64,000 nt of DNA from Pantoea vagans (lineage in GTDB: Bacteria > Pseudomonadota > Gammaproteobacteria > Enterobacterales > Enterobacteriaceae): assembly GCF_001506165.1 (NCBI RefSeq), contig NZ_CP011427.1:1736001-1800000 (forward strand), given 5' to 3'. A program made the translations under genes and the position numbers. The notes beneath the pieces are model-generated. The model worked only from the letters and a program-made list of their open reading frames with translations. It was not told the origin of the DNA and searched no databases. Every line of letters begins with the position of its first letter. Within the stretch, counting starts at the first letter, position 1. Below, piece after piece: positions 1 through 8,189 of the stretch.

Positions 1-273
1 CGCACCGATTTTCGCGGAGAACTCTTCGTGGGGAGCCAATATTTGCTGGCGTGGGCGGATAAACTGGTTGAGCTAAAAACCATCTGCCATTGTGGTCGCA
101 AAGCCAGTATGGTGTTGCGCCTGGATGCCAATGGAAAACCTTTCAGCGAAGGTGAGCAGGTGGTTATTGGTGGCAACGAACGCTATATTTCGGTGTGCCG
201 TAAACACTATAAGCAAGCGATAGATGAAGGTTCATTGAAAGCCATTTACGGCTCGCATTCCTCTCCTGTTTGA
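1..273 (+). CDS. tdk: Thymidine kinase, C-terminal part (5' end outside window)
   Basis: The frame is open from the left edge and encodes the last 90 residues of a type II thymidine kinase, the cytosolic salvage enzyme that phosphorylates thymidine to dTMP with ATP. Visible family marks are [13 protein letters not shown], the zinc-ribbon cysteines in [10 protein letters not shown], and the second metal pair in SVCRKHY. The P-loop and catalytic parts lie upstream of the window. It is convergent with adhE, as in E. coli, and a bidirectional hairpin terminator follows it. Confidence 0.96.
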   Translation, partial: RTDFRGELFVGSQYLLAWADKLVELKTICHCGRKASMVLRLDANGKPFSEGEQVVIGGNERYISVCRKHYKQAIDEGSLKAIYGSHSSPV

Positions 274-283
274 TCATGCCAAC

Positions 284-317
284 ATAAAAAAAACCCGCCG
301 CAGCGGGTTTTTTATTT
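284..317. terminator. Bidirectional rho-independent terminator between tdk and adhE
   Basis: Perfect 8-bp stem AAACCCGC / GCGGGTTT (291-298, 303-310) with a CGCA loop, an A-run on the left and a T-run on the right. It can therefore stop transcription from both convergent genes. Confidence 0.9.
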
Positions 318-325
318 ATGACAAC

Positions 326-3004
326 TTATGCTTTCTTGGTTTTCTTCTCAACTTTCACCGCTTTCTCATCGACGAGTTCAGCAGTAGCGCTCTCTGACTC
401 TGAGAATTCACGGCCGTAGAAGGTATCCAGCATGATTTGTTTCAGTTCAGCGATCAGTGGGTAGCGCGGGTTAGCACCGGTACACTGGTCATCAAAGGCA
501 TCGTCTGCCAGTTTATCGACTTTCGCCAGGAAGTCCGCTTCCTGTACGCCCGCTTCACGAATGGATGTTGGAATACCCAACTGGGTTTTCATCTCTTCCA
601 GCCATGCCAGCAGTTTTTCAATTTTCTGTGCGGTGCGGTCACCTTCGGCGCTCAGGCCCAAGTGGTCGGCAATTTCCGCATAACGACGGCGAGCCTGTGG
701 ACGGTCATACTGGCTGAATGCCGTCTGCTTAGTTGGGTTATCATTCGCGTTATAACGGATGACGTTACAAATCAGCAGGGCGTTAGCCAGGCCATGTGGG
801 ATATGGAACTCTGAGCCCAATTTATGCGCCATTGAGTGACACACGCCCAGGAAGGCGTTAGCAAAGGCGATACCGGCAATGGTGGCCGCATTGTGCACAC
901 GCTCACGCGCAACGGGGTTTTTGGCACCTTCGCGATAGCTGGCTGGCAGGTTCTCTTTCAGCAGTTTCAACGCTTGCAGGGCTTGTCCGTCAGAGTACTC
1001 GTTGGCCAGTACTGAGACATAGGCTTCCAGTGAGTGGGTTACGGCATCCAGACCTCCAAATGCACAGAGGGAACGCGGCATATCCATGACTAAGTTAGCA
1101 TCGACAATCGCCATGTCAGGCGTCAGGGCATAATCCGCTAATGGATATTTCTGACCGGTCGCATCGTCTGTGACCACCGCAAACGGAGTCACTTCTGAAC
1201 CCGTGCCGGACGTGGTGGTAATCGCCACCATGCGCGCTTTTACGCCCATTTTCGGGAACTTGTAGATGCGTTTACGGATATCCATAAAGCGCAGTGCCAG
1301 TTCTTCGAAATGGGTTTCTGGATGTTCGTACATCACCCACATAATTTTCGCGGCATCCATCGGTGAACCACCACCCAAGGCGATAATCACATCCGGTTTG
1401 AAGCTGTTCATCTGCTCCGCACCTTTACGCACGATGCTCAGGGTTGGGTCAGCTTCCACTTCAAAGAAGACTTCGGTTTCGATACCGTGGGATTTCAGTA
1501 CGCGAGTGACCTGATCCGCATAGCCATTGTTGAACAAGAAGCGGTCAGTCACGATAAAGGCGCGTTTTGCACCGTCAGTGGCGACCTCTTCAAGTGCAAT
1601 GGGCAGTGAGCCACGACGGAAGTAAATAGACTTCGGAAGTTTATGCCACAACATATTTTCAGCTCGCTTGGCCACGGTTTTCTTGTTGATGAGATGTTTA
1701 GGTCCCACGTTTTCAGAAATGGAGTTACCACCCCATGAACCACAGCCCAGCGTTAATGATGGCGCAAGTTTGAAGTTGTACAGGTCACCGATACCGCCTT
1801 GTGAAGCCGGGGTATTAATCAAGATACGTGCCGTCTTCATCTTGTCGCCGAAGTAGTGCACACGTTCGTGCTGGTTATCCTGGTCGGTGTACAGACAAGA
1901 GGTGTGACCGATACCGCCCATGGCAACCAGTTTCTCTGCTTTATCTACCGCATCGTGATAATCCTTCGCACGATACATGGCCAGCGTCGGCGACAGTTTT
2001 TCATGAGCAAAAGGCTCAGATTCATCAACCAGCTTCACTTCACCAATCAGAATTTTGGTTGAAGCAGGCACGCTAATGCCGGCCAATTCAGCAATCTTAT
2101 AAGCCGGTTGACCCACAATGGCGGCGTTAAGCGCGCCGTTTTTCAGGATGATGTCCTGAATCGCTTTCAACTCTTTACCTTGCAGCAGATATCCGCCATG
2201 GGTGGCGAAGCGCTCGCGAACGGCATCGTAGACGGAATCAACCACAATGACGGACTGTTCAGACGCACAGATAACGCCGTTGTCGAAGGTTTTGGACATC
2301 AGAATTGAAGCAACTGCACGTTTGATATCCGCGGTCTCATCGATCACCACTGGCGTGTTACCGGCACCCACACCAATTGCTGGTTTACCTGAACTGTAGG
2401 CGGCTTTCACCATGCCTGGGCCACCGGTGGCCAGAATCAGGTTGATGTCTGGATGGTGCATCAGTTGGTTAGACAGCTCGACAGAAGGCGCGTCAATCCA
2501 GCCAATAATATCCTTCGGCGCACCGGCAGCAATGGCCGCCTGCAGCACGATATCCGCTGCTTTGTTGGTGGCGTCTTTGGCGCGTGGATGCGGTGAGAAG
2601 ATAATGCCGTTACGCGTTTTCAGGCTGATGAGTGCTTTAAAGATAGCGGTAGAGGTTGGGTTAGTGGTCGGCACAATACCGCAGATCAGGCCAATCGGCT
2701 CGGCGATAGTGATGGTGCCGAAAGTGTCATCGGTGTCTAACACACCGCAGGTTTTCTCATCTTTATAGGCGTTGTAGATGTACTCTGAAGCGAAGTGGTT
2801 CTTGATCACTTTATCTTCAACAATGCCCATACCGGATTCGGCAACAGCCATCTTAGCGAGGGGGATGCGGGCATCAGCGGCGGCAAGTGCAGCAGCGCGG
2901 AAAATGGTATCAACTTGTTCTTGGCTAAAATTGGCGAATTCACGCTGTGCCTTTTTAACACGCTCAACCAGTGCATTAAGCTCGGCAACATTAGTAACGG
3001 CCAT
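326..3004 (-). CDS. adhE: Bifunctional acetaldehyde-CoA / alcohol dehydrogenase AdhE
   Basis: This 892-residue enzyme reduces acetyl-CoA to acetaldehyde and then to ethanol with NADH, the main NAD-regenerating step of anaerobic fermentation; the family forms long cytosolic filaments (spirosomes). The N-terminal half (about 1-440) is an aldehyde dehydrogenase with the catalytic cysteine in NGVICASEQ. The C-terminal half (about 450-870) is an iron-dependent alcohol dehydrogenase with the nucleotide motif GGGSPMDAAK and metal-ligand stretches DAVTHSLEAY and HSMAHKLGSEFHIPHG. Length equals the E. coli protein (891). The start ATG has a strong AGGAG just upstream. An FNR-type box and a long-range inverted repeat lie in its upstream region. 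Confidence 0.98.
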   Translation of the reverse strand: MAVTNVAELNALVERVKKAQREFANFSQEQVDTIFRAAALAAADARIPLAKMAVAESGMGIVEDKVIKNHFASEYIYNAYKDEKTCGVLDTDDTFGTITIAEPIGLICGIVPTTNPTSTAIFKALISLKTRNGIIFSPHPRAKDATNKAADIVLQAAIAAGAPKDIIGWIDAPSVELSNQLMHHPDINLILATGGPGMVKAAYSSGKPAIGVGAGNTPVVIDETADIKRAVASILMSKTFDNGVICASEQSVIVVDSVYDAVRERFATHGGYLLQGKELKAIQDIILKNGALNAAIVGQPAYKIAELAGISVPASTKILIGEVKLVDESEPFAHEKLSPTLAMYRAKDYHDAVDKAEKLVAMGGIGHTSCLYTDQDNQHERVHYFGDKMKTARILINTPASQGGIGDLYNFKLAPSLTLGCGSWGGNSISENVGPKHLINKKTVAKRAENMLWHKLPKSIYFRRGSLPIALEEVATDGAKRAFIVTDRFLFNNGYADQVTRVLKSHGIETEVFFEVEADPTLSIVRKGAEQMNSFKPDVIIALGGGSPMDAAKIMWVMYEHPETHFEELALRFMDIRKRIYKFPKMGVKARMVAITTTSGTGSEVTPFAVVTDDATGQKYPLADYALTPDMAIVDANLVMDMPRSLCAFGGLDAVTHSLEAYVSVLANEYSDGQALQALKLLKENLPASYREGAKNPVARERVHNAATIAGIAFANAFLGVCHSMAHKLGSEFHIPHGLANALLICNVIRYNANDNPTKQTAFSQYDRPQARRRYAEIADHLGLSAEGDRTAQKIEKLLAWLEEMKTQLGIPTSIREAGVQEADFLAKVDKLADDAFDDQCTGANPRYPLIAELKQIMLDTFYGREFSESESATAELVDEKAVKVEKKTKKA

Positions 3005-3029
3005 AGTACTCTCCTGAAGGAAGTTAAAC

Positions 3030-3122
3030 TCTTTTAGTAAACAAGCCTGAGTTCAGAAGTATAGTCGCGCTATGCTTATACGTTGCTCAGGATGGCGGTG
3101 ATTTGCCGTTGCTTACTAAAAG
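3030..3122 (-). promoter_or_regulatory. Long-range inverted repeat in the adhE leader
   Basis: CTTTTAGTAA at 3031-3040 is exactly complementary to TTACTAAAAG at 3113-3122, so a leader transcript read towards adhE could fold a 10-bp stem closing about 70 nt. The proximal arm ends some 25 nt before the adhE start codon, close to the Shine-Dalgarno. In E. coli, adhE translation is known to require RNase III processing of the leader; whether this stem plays that role here is inference. Confidence 0.5.
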
Positions 3123-3200
3123 GGTTTCCTGGTCAAGAAGCCTGTGTCTCTGTAACAAGTTTCGATGCGGTAAGATTACCCCCGATGAGGTAGCTGAATT

Positions 3201-3214
3201 TTGATGCAGATCAA
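3201..3214. promoter_or_regulatory. FNR-type binding site upstream of adhE
   Basis: TTGATGCAGATCAA matches the FNR consensus TTGAT-N4-ATCAA without a mismatch. It lies about 200 bp upstream of the adhE start and about 240 bp upstream of the divergent ychE start, so either could be the target; an oxygen-responsive role fits adhE best. Confidence 0.6.
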
Positions 3215-3450
3215 TTGGCATCCAAGCTGACACCATTCAGCACTGACTTTCGCAACTAAAGTAACTTTCGCGGGGCTTCTGGCCGGGACGGATTTGATGA
3301 AGGGTGTGCACTGGACGCTAACCGCAGATAAATAAACTGGATTCTGGCAAAAATGGCAGCATAAATTTCTGCCTGACCCACTGGTTTTTCATCGGGCTTT
3401 TGCACTACATTAAGCGCGTTTTTTTAAACACACATTTTCCGGAGCTCACT
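3215..3450. other. Non-coding remainder of the adhE-ychE divergent region
   Basis: No coding ORF with a plausible start is visible. The stretch should hold the ychE promoter and possibly distal adhE promoter elements. I could not define a convincing -35/-10 pair by eye. Confidence 0.4.
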
Positions 3451-4098
3451 TTGAATCCTGTGCTACTTGATTTTTCCGGCTATATTAAATTTTTTGTCGG
3501 TCTGTTTGCCTTGGTCAATCCCGTGGGCATCATCCCGGTGTTCATCAGCATGACCAGCTATCAAGCCGCTGCTGAGCGAAATAAAACCAACTTCACGGCG
3601 AATCTGGCTGTGGCGATCATTCTCTGGACGTCACTGTTCCTGGGGGATGCAATCCTGCATCTGTTTGGTATCTCTATCGACTCATTCCGTATTGCTGGTG
3701 GCATTCTGGTAGTGACCATTGCGATGTCGATGATCAGTGGCAAGCTGGGCGAGGACAAGCAGAACAAGCAGGAGAAGTCAGAGACGGCGATACGTGAGAG
3801 CATTGGTGTGGTTCCGTTAGCGTTACCCTTGATGGCGGGGCCCGGTGCTATCAGCTCTACTATCGTTTGGAGCACGCGCTATCACAGTTGGCCGAATTTG
3901 ATAGGTTTTACCATTGCCATTGCCATTTTTGCATTTTGTTGTTGGTTGCTGTTCCGTGCAGCGCCATTAATGGTGCGCGTGTTAGGGCAAACCGGCATTA
4001 ACGTTATTACCCGTATAATGGGTTTGCTATTGATGGCGTTGGGAATTGAATTTGTGGTCACCGGAATGAAAGCCATTTTCCCAGGCTTGCTCAATTAA
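3451..4098 (+). CDS. ychE: MarC-family inner-membrane protein YchE
   Basis: A 215-residue MarC/UPF0056 membrane protein with about six hydrophobic segments; biological function unknown. Conserved family stretches are FALVNPVGIIPVF near the N-terminus, LPLMAGPGAISS in the middle and ITRIMGLLLMALGIEF near the end. I chose the TTG at 3451 because a GGAG lies nine bases before it and the resulting protein aligns residue for residue with the 215-residue E. coli YchE; a longer frame from 3400 adds 17 non-conserved residues. It sits between adhE and opp as in E. coli. Confidence 0.93.
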   Translation: MNPVLLDFSGYIKFFVGLFALVNPVGIIPVFISMTSYQAAAERNKTNFTANLAVAIILWTSLFLGDAILHLFGISIDSFRIAGGILVVTIAMSMISGKLGEDKQNKQEKSETAIRESIGVVPLALPLMAGPGAISSTIVWSTRYHSWPNLIGFTIAIAIFAFCCWLLFRAAPLMVRVLGQTGINVITRIMGLLLMALGIEFVVTGMKAIFPGLLN

Positions 4099-4263
4099 AG
4101 GCAGGGTTATTTTTCTTAGATAACTCTCCATTGATCCATATTGGTGCAATCTGTGAATTATTTGCACCAATAGGGTGAAAATATTCATCTCGCTTAATAG
4201 AGCCTCTCCAGCATCACTTTTGCTACTATTACTTCTCTCACCGCCACTTTTATCACTTATCTT

Positions 4264-4279
4264 TGTGATAATTGTCACA
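4264..4279. promoter_or_regulatory. CRP-type binding site
   Basis: TGTGATAATTGTCACA matches the CRP consensus TGTGA-N6-TCACA exactly. It lies about 50 bp upstream of a candidate -10 element and about 400 bp upstream of oppA. Confidence 0.65.
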
Positions 4280-4291
4280 GTGTTTTTTTCT

Positions 4292-4321
4292 TTAACGCCT
4301 GTTTTTCACGAAATTTATATA
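4292..4321 (+). promoter_or_regulatory. Candidate promoter downstream of the CRP site
   Basis: TTAACG (4292-4297) and TATATA (4316-4321) are 18 bp apart. A start near 4328 would place the CRP site centre at about -57, close to the usual class I position (-61.5). It would give the opp transcript a leader of roughly 345 nt. Assignment by eye only. Confidence 0.35.
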
Positions 4322-4673
4322 AGGCTTTAATCGCCATAATCAATTTATTGTGTCGTTAAACCTTGCTAATGCAGATTAATTTCGATTTTATGCGCTTAAG
4401 AATTTTGCTTGTACAAAACTTCCACAAAAAATAGATTTAAATTATATATATCAGGATGTTGATTGATTTTTCAGTGTAAAAATTAACACTATTACTGTGG
4501 GCATGTCCGTGATAAAAGAGAATCAGCTAACATTTTTGCTGTTTGGCTTTGGCGTGCGGGCATTTGTTCTGATAATTTTCGGCACATCGCAAATTTTTTA
4601 TCCGCTGGTGTCAAATGAGTACGCTTCTTGCTTACTCGCTAGCGGGTTAATGTTTTAAGGTTGATATTTGTTG

Positions 4674-6308
4674 ATGAAAAGCATGGCAGCGAAAAAAGCG
4701 GCGCCTTCTCTCCTGGCGCTCTGCTTGTCGGGGATAATTGCACACAGTCAGGCAGCAGAAGTTTCAGCGGGCGTGCCATTGGCAGAAACACAGCGCATTG
4801 TGATTAACAATGGCAGCGAAGTCGCCTCGTTAGATCCGCAAAAAACCGAAGGTGTGCCCGAGTCCAATGTGATTCGAAATTTACTGGAAGGATTGGTAGA
4901 GACGGATAATAACGGGCAAATTGTTCCGGGTGTGGCCTCTTCCTGGCGCAACGATCATGGCCGTATCTGGACGTTTACTTTGCGTGATAATGCTCAATGG
5001 AGCAATGGCGAGCCGGTGACCGCGCAAGATTTCGTTTACAGTTGGCAGCGCCTGGCTGACCCGAAAACGGCATCACCTTATGCCAGTTACCTGCAAGCCG
5101 CCCATATCGCCAATATTGATTCTATTCTGGCCGGTCAAGCCTCTCCCACTGAATTGGGCGTCAAGGCGCTGGATGACCATCATCTTCAGGTCACTCTCTC
5201 AGAACCCGTTCCCTATTTTATCGACATGCTGGCCCACACCGCGATGAAGCCGGTGTACCGTGCTGCCATTGAGAAATGGGGTGAGCAGTGGACTCAGCCT
5301 CAACACTATGTAGGGAATGGTGCCTATACGCTGGCTGATTGGGTGGTCAATGAGAAAATCGTTCTCAAGCGTAATCCACGTTACTGGGACAACCCTCACA
5401 CGGTAATTGATGAGGGCATATTACTGCCGCTCACGTCTGAAAATAGCGATATTAATCGCTACCGCAGTGGCGGCTCGGATATGACCAATAGCGTTGTGCC
5501 ACCAGACTTGTTTAAGAAATTACAGCAAGACCTGGGTGAGCAGGTAAAAGTCAGCCCACTGCTTTGCACCTTCTATTACGAAATCAACAATAAAAAAGCG
5601 CCGTTCACTGATGCCCGTGTCAGAACCGCACTCAAGCTAACCCTCGACCGTGACATCATCGCCGACAAAATCATGGGGCAGGGGCAGATCCCAGCATATG
5701 GCCTGACGCCGCCGTTCACGCACGGGATCACGCCTGAGGCGCCATCCTGGTCGAAGCAGACGCAAGCTGAGCGCAATGCCAGCGCGAAGCAATTGCTGGC
5801 TGAAGCGGGGTTCACGCCGCAGCACCCACTGCAATTCACGCTGTTGTATAACACTTCGGAGCAGAATAAACGGCAGGCGATTGCCGCGGCTTCAATGTGG
5901 CAGAAAAACCTCGGCGCCGAGGTCACGTTACAGAATCAGGAGTGGAAAACGCTGCTGGAAACGCGCCGCCAGGCACAGTACGACGTGGTGCGCGCAACCT
6001 GGTGTTCGGATTACAACGAACCCTCCACATTCCTCAATATGCTGTTGAGTGGGTCATCGATCAATACCGCGTTTTATCATAGCGATACGTTTGACAAATT
6101 GATGGCGCAAACCCTGACCGTAACCGATGACGCTCAGCGTGCGGCCTTGTATCAACAAGCTGAAGCCCAGTTGGATAAAGATTCCGCCATTATTCCGGTT
6201 TATTACCGGGTGAGTGTGCGTCTGGTGAAGCCTTGGGTAGGGGGTTACACCGGTAAAGATCCGCAGGATATGCTGGCATTGAAATACTATTACATAAAGA
6301 AACATTGA
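4674..6308 (+). CDS. oppA: Oligopeptide-binding protein OppA, first paralogue
   Basis: Periplasmic solute-binding protein (SBP family 5, 544 residues) that captures oligopeptides for the OppBCDF permease. An N-terminal signal peptide with a hydrophobic core SLLALCLSGIIA ends near SQA|AE. Mature landmarks shared with E. coli OppA are SLDPQKTEGVPESN, SYLQAAHI, LSEPVPYF, YYEINNKKAPF and VGGYTGKDP. It lies 159 bp before a second, more E. coli-like oppA. The ATG at 4674 is preceded in frame by two TTG codons (4668, 4671); AAGG at 4657-4660 is better spaced for TTG 4668, so the start is uncertain by two residues. Divergence from its neighbour suggests a different peptide range, which is inference. 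Confidence 0.93.
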   Translation: MKSMAAKKAAPSLLALCLSGIIAHSQAAEVSAGVPLAETQRIVINNGSEVASLDPQKTEGVPESNVIRNLLEGLVETDNNGQIVPGVASSWRNDHGRIWTFTLRDNAQWSNGEPVTAQDFVYSWQRLADPKTASPYASYLQAAHIANIDSILAGQASPTELGVKALDDHHLQVTLSEPVPYFIDMLAHTAMKPVYRAAIEKWGEQWTQPQHYVGNGAYTLADWVVNEKIVLKRNPRYWDNPHTVIDEGILLPLTSENSDINRYRSGGSDMTNSVVPPDLFKKLQQDLGEQVKVSPLLCTFYYEINNKKAPFTDARVRTALKLTLDRDIIADKIMGQGQIPAYGLTPPFTHGITPEAPSWSKQTQAERNASAKQLLAEAGFTPQHPLQFTLLYNTSEQNKRQAIAAASMWQKNLGAEVTLQNQEWKTLLETRRQAQYDVVRATWCSDYNEPSTFLNMLLSGSSINTAFYHSDTFDKLMAQTLTVTDDAQRAALYQQAEAQLDKDSAIIPVYYRVSVRLVKPWVGGYTGKDPQDMLALKYYYIKKH

Positions 6309-6467
6309 GTAATGAGCCGATCCGGCGCTACAGTCGGGCGGCACGTTACTGAAGTAAACCCTGAAGGGTGGTAGTGATCTCTGTTCAGACAGGCAGAGAT
6401 CTCCCGGAAACGGGGTACGCTGGGCGGTTGACCGACCCGGTGACGATAATAAAACTGGAGCGTAATA

Positions 6468-8108
6468 ATGAACAACATCACGAAAAAAAGCCTGATTGCC
6501 GCTGGCGTTCTTGCAGCAATCGGCGCGCTGGCAGGGAATGCCGCGCTGGCAGCGACAGTACCAGCAGGCGTTGAATTGGCAGCAAAACAGGAACTGGTAC
6601 GTGGCAATGGTGACGAAGTTCAGTCACTGGACCCGCATAAAATTGAAGGTGTGCCGGAAGATAACATCGCCCGTGACCTGTACGAAGGTCTGATCATCAG
6701 CGACAGCGATGGCAAGCCGATTCCGGGCGTGGCAGAAAGCTGGGAAAACAAAGATTTCAAAGTCTGGACTTTCCACCTGCGCAAGAACGCCAAATGGTCT
6801 AACGGTGAGCCTGTCACTGCACAAGATTTCGTGTACAGCTGGCAGCGTCTGGTCGATCCGAAAACGGCCTCTCCTTACGCCAGCTATCCGCAGTACGGCC
6901 ATATCGAGAACGTTGACGACATCATCGCGGGTAAAAAACCTGTCACTGATTTGGGCGTGAAAGCGCTCGACGATCACACTCTGCAAGTGACCCTGAGTGA
7001 GCCAGTCCCTTACTTCTATAAGCTGCTGATCAACTCAGTGATGTCTCCAGTGTATAAGCCTGCTATTGATAAGTTTGGCGACCAGTGGACGCAGCCACAG
7101 AACTGGGTGGGCAACGGCGCATTTAAGCTGGAATCTCACGTAATTAACGAGCGCGTGACCATCGTGCGTAACCCAGAGTACTGGGACAACGCGCATACTG
7201 TGCTGAACAAAGTGACCTTCCTGCCAATCAACTCCGAAGTCAGTGACGTCAACCGCTACTTCTCTGAGAACGGCAGCGACATCACCTATAACAACATGCC
7301 GATTGAGCTGTTCAAAAAGCTGCAGCGTGACAACGGCAAAGAGTTGATGGTGAAGCCATACCTCTGCACCTATTACTATGAAATCAACAACCAGAAAGCG
7401 CCATTCACCGATCCACGCGTGCGTACCGCACTGAAACTGGGTCTGGATCGTGACATCATGGTTAACAAGGTACTGGCGCAAGGTCAGTTGCCTGCATACA
7501 GCTTCACGCCTCCGGCTACCGATGGCATGGAACTGTTGCCACCAGACTGGTTCAAGTGGGATCAGAACAAGCGTAATGAAGAAGCGAAGAAACTGCTGGC
7601 CGAAGCGGGTTATACCGCAGATAAGCCACTGACCTTCAACCTGCTGTACAACACCTCCGATCTGCACAAGAAGTTAGCCATTGCCGCCTCTTCTATCTGG
7701 AAGAAAAACATTGGCGTGAACATCAAGCTGGAAAACCAGGAGTGGAAGACCTTCCTGGACACCCGTCATCAGGGCAACTTCGATGTGTCCCGTGCCGCCT
7801 GGTGCGCAGACTATAACGAACCGACATCGTTCCTGAACATCATGCTGTCTGACAGCAGCAGTAACACCTCACATTATAAGAGCGCAGACTTCGATAAAGT
7901 GATCCACGATGCGGTGAAAGCGGTAGATGATAAAGCCCGTGTTGCGGATTACCAGAAAGCTGAGCAGATCCTGGATAAAGACAGCACCATCGTGCCTGTT
8001 TACTACTACGTGAACGCGCGTCTGGTGAAACCGTATGTGGGTGGTTACACCGGCAACGATCCGCTGGATAAAACCCTCGATAAAAACCTGTATATCATTA
8101 AACATTAA
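6468..8108 (+). CDS. oppA: Oligopeptide-binding protein OppA, second paralogue
   Basis: A 546-residue periplasmic SBP family 5 protein delivering oligopeptides to OppBC. Signal peptide MNNITKKSLIAAGVLAAIGA, cleavage likely after ALA near residue 29. Throughout the chain it resembles E. coli OppA (SLDPHKIEGVPEDN, YLCTYYYEINNQKAPF, WKTFLDTRHQGNFD, WCADYNEPTSFLN) more closely than the preceding copy, so this is probably the orthologue and the first copy the divergent duplicate. GGAG lies seven bases before the ATG. A strong hairpin separates it from oppB, which would allow binding protein to be made in excess over the permease. Confidence 0.97.
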   Translation: MNNITKKSLIAAGVLAAIGALAGNAALAATVPAGVELAAKQELVRGNGDEVQSLDPHKIEGVPEDNIARDLYEGLIISDSDGKPIPGVAESWENKDFKVWTFHLRKNAKWSNGEPVTAQDFVYSWQRLVDPKTASPYASYPQYGHIENVDDIIAGKKPVTDLGVKALDDHTLQVTLSEPVPYFYKLLINSVMSPVYKPAIDKFGDQWTQPQNWVGNGAFKLESHVINERVTIVRNPEYWDNAHTVLNKVTFLPINSEVSDVNRYFSENGSDITYNNMPIELFKKLQRDNGKELMVKPYLCTYYYEINNQKAPFTDPRVRTALKLGLDRDIMVNKVLAQGQLPAYSFTPPATDGMELLPPDWFKWDQNKRNEEAKKLLAEAGYTADKPLTFNLLYNTSDLHKKLAIAASSIWKKNIGVNIKLENQEWKTFLDTRHQGNFDVSRAAWCADYNEPTSFLNIMLSDSSSNTSHYKSADFDKVIHDAVKAVDDKARVADYQKAEQILDKDSTIVPVYYYVNARLVKPYVGGYTGNDPLDKTLDKNLYIIKH

Positions 8109-8130
8109 TAGCACTCAGGCTATCGACAGT

Positions 8131-8156
8131 GGCGGTGCTGCGGCACCGCCTTTTTG
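8131..8156 (+). terminator. Intercistronic hairpin / partial terminator between oppA and oppB
   Basis: GGCGGTGC-TGCG-GCACCGCC (8131-8150) forms a perfect 8-bp GC-rich stem followed by TTTTT. Being inside the opp operon it probably attenuates or stabilises the upstream mRNA rather than ending transcription completely. Confidence 0.8.
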
Positions 8157-8189
8157 ACTTTGTGAAGCAACAGCCTGGTAGGTACGGCA

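Larger units (their letters stand above)
4099..4673 (+). other. Long AT-rich intergenic region upstream of the opp operon
   Basis: About 570 bp without a credible gene; the only open frame here overlaps ychE antisense. It carries a perfect CRP-type site followed by a possible promoter, so it probably forms a long leader or promoter region for oppA. I see no terminator after ychE, so read-through from ychE is also possible. Confidence 0.5.

Noticed and set aside
4027..4278. 83-codon antisense frame across the ychE end
   Set aside because: Mostly shadows ychE and spans the CRP site; no recognisable domain.
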